8,913 nt of DNA, taken from NCBI GenBank assembly GCA_003164075.1, contig PLRZ01000124.1, positions 1 through 8,913 on the forward strand, written 5' to 3'. The position numbers and the translations under genes are program-made. Position 1 is the stretch's first letter. Each line of letters begins with the position of its first letter. Under the pieces are notes generated by a model. The model had not been told where the DNA came from, did not search any database, and was given only the letters and a program-made list of their open reading frames with translations. This DNA is from Bryobacterales bacterium. Its GTDB lineage: Bacteria; Acidobacteriota; Terriglobia; Bryobacterales; Bryobacteraceae. Positions 7,935 through 8,913 of the stretch are shown here, piece after piece.

Positions 7935-7946
7935 ATTTCCCCCAAA
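7935..7946 (-). repeat. 12-bp direct repeat, copy 2 (upstream of receptor)
   Basis: This is identical to the 12-mer next to the receptor start codon, 83 bases further upstream in the same orientation. There is no downstream start codon with a plausible gene on the minus strand, so it is not an obvious ribosome binding site. It could be half of a regulatory-protein site pair, or a local duplication. I could not identify a convincing minus-strand promoter anywhere in 7852-8059. Confidence 0.45.
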
Positions 7947-7973
7947 CCAAAGCACATGGCCGCCCGGTGGATG

Positions 7974-8001
7974 TTACAGGCGGCTTACTTGGGAATATGG
8001 T
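7974..8001 (+). promoter_or_regulatory. Possible weak promoter for the GntR gene
   Basis: TTACAG (7974-7979) and TATGGT (7996-8001) are separated by 16 bases and face the GntR gene. They match the sigma-70 consensus hexamers at only 3 and 4 of 6 positions. Position is sensible, giving a 5' leader of roughly 50 bases that would include the Shine-Dalgarno sequence and dyad near the start codon. The match is poor and this is a guess. Confidence 0.2.
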
Positions 8002-8030
8002 ACCGCGAATTCAAAGATCCTTGCATGTGT

Positions 8031-8055
8031 AAAGGAGATTATGTCATCCTACTAA
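8031..8055 (+). other. Shine-Dalgarno and 4-codon mini-ORF before GntR
   Basis: AAAGGAG at 8031-8037 is the best ribosome binding site in the window. It lies 3 bases before an ATG at 8041 that opens a four-codon frame (Met-Ser-Ser-Tyr) ending in TAA at 8053-8055. The GntR start codon follows 4 bases after that stop, in a different frame. The same Shine-Dalgarno is 22 bases from the GntR ATG, too far for normal use. A translated leader that delivers ribosomes to the GntR start by re-initiation is possible. Equally, the mini-ORF may be incidental and the spacing simply suboptimal. Confidence 0.35.
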
Positions 8056-8065
8056 TAGGATGTCA
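8042..8065. promoter_or_regulatory. Dyad overlapping the GntR start codon
   Basis: The arms CATCCTA (8045-8051) and TAGGATG (8056-8062) are perfectly complementary around a 4-base centre (CTAA). One mismatch further out, two more pairs extend the dyad to 8042-8065. As DNA it has the size and symmetry of a dimer-binding operator and sits where an autoregulating GntR protein could block its own gene. As RNA it would form a hairpin whose 3' arm holds the GntR AUG (8060-8062) and whose loop holds the mini-ORF stop codon. The sequence does not closely match a GntR/HutC consensus that I know. Confidence 0.5.
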
Positions 8066-8827
8066 ATCGGCGTTCTCGACAAGAACCTCGCGATTCCTCT
8101 CTACCATCAACTCCAAAACATCCTCAAAGCGGAGATCGAGACTGGCCACTGGCGATCCGACGAACGTTTGCCCAGCGAACAGGAACTGGGAGAGCGCTTT
8201 CACGTCAGCAAGATCACCGTGCGGCAAGCATTGACGGAACTGGCTCAGCTGGGCTACATCCGGCGGGAGCAGGGGCGCGGCACCTTCGTAGCCCGGCGAA
8301 AGTTTGACGAAGGGCCGCGCGAACTGACCAGTTTTACCGAGGAGATGCGGCGCCATAATCTGGCGGCGACGTCACGCGTTCTGGCCCAGTTCGAGGCGGA
8401 GGCGGACGACCGGGTGACGGAAGCGTTGCGGCTGCCGGCCAGGAGTCCGGTAGTGACTTTGAAGCGGTTGCGGCTGGCCGACGCGGAGCCTCTGGGAGTG
8501 CAGACTGCCCACATCCCGGCCGCCCTGGCGCCGGGCCTGTACGTGGCCGATGGCATGTCCCTGTACGAAATCCTGCAGGGCCGGTATCAGTTGTACCCGG
8601 CGCGAGCCAGGGAGACATACGTGGCCGCGCTGGCGGACGAGGCGACGGCCGCGCTGCTGCAAATTCCGGTGGGCTCGGCGGTTTTTGCGGTGGAGCGGGT
8701 GACGTTCACGCTCAATGAGAAGCCCTTCGAATTTGTGCGATCGACGGTCCGCGGCGACCGGTACGCCATCGTGCTGGACCTGGTGAAGAATGCCGGCGAG
8801 CGGCAGGCGCTGACGCTGAATAACTAA
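8060..8827 (+). CDS. GntR-family (HutC/UTRA) transcriptional regulator
   Basis: A 255-residue DNA-binding regulator of the HutC subfamily, of normal length. Residues 10-78 are the GntR winged helix-turn-helix: the family signature is clear, with P-L-Y at 13-15, L-P-S-E at 37-40, S-K-I-T-V-R-Q-A-L at 50-58 and the wing G-R-G-T-F at 72-76. Residues about 88-240 are a UTRA effector domain, with an SFTEEM segment at its start (91-96) and SLYEIL at 167-172. UTRA proteins bind small metabolites such as urocanate, sugar phosphates or phosphonates and usually release DNA on binding; the ligand here is unknown. The ATG at 8060 is the only start codon between the upstream in-frame TAA (8030-8032) and the conserved domain, yet it lacks a properly spaced Shine-Dalgarno. 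The gene is divergent from the TonB-dependent receptor, the likely target together with its own promoter. The stop is TAA; no U-tract terminator is visible after it. Confidence 0.93.
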   Translation: MSIGVLDKNLAIPLYHQLQNILKAEIETGHWRSDERLPSEQELGERFHVSKITVRQALTELAQLGYIRREQGRGTFVARRKFDEGPRELTSFTEEMRRHNLAATSRVLAQFEAEADDRVTEALRLPARSPVVTLKRLRLADAEPLGVQTAHIPAALAPGLYVADGMSLYEILQGRYQLYPARARETYVAALADEATAALLQIPVGSAVFAVERVTFTLNEKPFEFVRSTVRGDRYAIVLDLVKNAGERQALTLNN

Positions 8828-8849
8828 TTTCTGTCGCGAAACGCAAGAA

Positions 8850-8870
8850 ACCGCTCCCTTGCGGTCGCGG
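8850..8870. repeat. Repeat-like hairpin sequence after GntR
   Basis: ACCGC (8850-8854) and GCGGT (8861-8865) form a 5-bp stem with a 6-base loop; a second GCGG at 8867-8870 offers an alternative partner. There is no following T-run, so it is a poor terminator. The CCGCTCCCTTGCGGTCGCGG wording resembles a short interspersed sequence I have seen often between genes of acidobacteria and planctomycetes, which on the other strand yields spurious peptides containing DRKGA. That recollection cannot be verified here. The remainder of 8828-8913 shows no gene. Confidence 0.4.
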
Positions 8871-8913
8871 CTCGGTAACAAGTCTCGTGGAATCATCGCA
8901 GTGTTTTCCGAGC

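Noticed and set aside
7935..7965. Possible sigma-54 promoter for the receptor (G-run followed by TTGCAA)
   Set aside because: The required GG-N10-GC spacing is not met: the two bases ten positions before GC are TT.
8372..8896. Open frame of 174 codons on the minus strand overlapping the GntR gene
   Set aside because: It starts inside the repeat-like sequence after the regulator and runs antisense through the UTRA-coding region. Its N-terminal DRKGA-type peptide is typical of spurious translation of that repeat.

Overview
The window looks like chromosomal DNA from a GC-rich Acidobacteriota bacterium of the Solibacter/Bryobacter type. Two things point there: a large secreted lipoprotein ends in what I recognise as the Solibacter-type C-terminal domain (TIGR03437), and it sits beside an Oar-like TonB-dependent receptor with an N-terminal carboxypeptidase-regulatory-like domain, a class strongly expanded in that phylum. 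The taxonomic call is inference from protein families; there is no rRNA or other marker gene here.

Layout from left to right. Positions 1-223 are non-coding and rich in hairpins: small stem-GA-stem palindromes, then a long imperfect inverted repeat, then a short hairpin just past the stop codon of the first gene. Positions 224-4360 (minus strand) encode a 1378-residue lipoprotein made of an Asp-box (BNR/sortilin-like) beta-propeller, a BACON domain, a PPC-like beta-sandwich, an Ig-like domain and the TIGR03437 tail. The 86-base gap after it holds a strong intrinsic terminator on the minus strand. Positions 4447-7851 (minus strand) encode the 1134-residue TonB-dependent receptor. A 208-base divergent intergenic region (7852-8059) separates it from a plus-strand GntR-family regulator with a UTRA ligand domain (8060-8827). 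The last 86 bases carry a short repeat-like hairpin sequence. No gene-free stretch exceeds 300 bases.

How the parts may work together. The receptor (outer-membrane import) and the lipoprotein (probably outer-membrane anchored, with a large polymer- or glycan-binding-like exterior) lie in the same orientation, receptor first, and the regulator is divergent from them. The simplest model is a small nutrient-acquisition locus in which the GntR protein, responding to an unknown small metabolite, controls itself and the receptor, with the lipoprotein made by partial read-through of the terminator or from its own promoter. The substrate cannot be read from the sequence.

The most unusual spot is the start of the GntR gene. 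A strong Shine-Dalgarno sequence faces a four-codon mini-ORF, whose stop codon lies in the loop of a perfect 7-bp dyad, and the 3' arm of that dyad contains the GntR start codon. This could be a DNA operator for autoregulation, an RNA hairpin that makes GntR translation depend on the mini-ORF, or both. Everything else is a coherent but fairly ordinary acidobacterial locus; I see no phage, CRISPR, toxin-antitoxin or defence genes.
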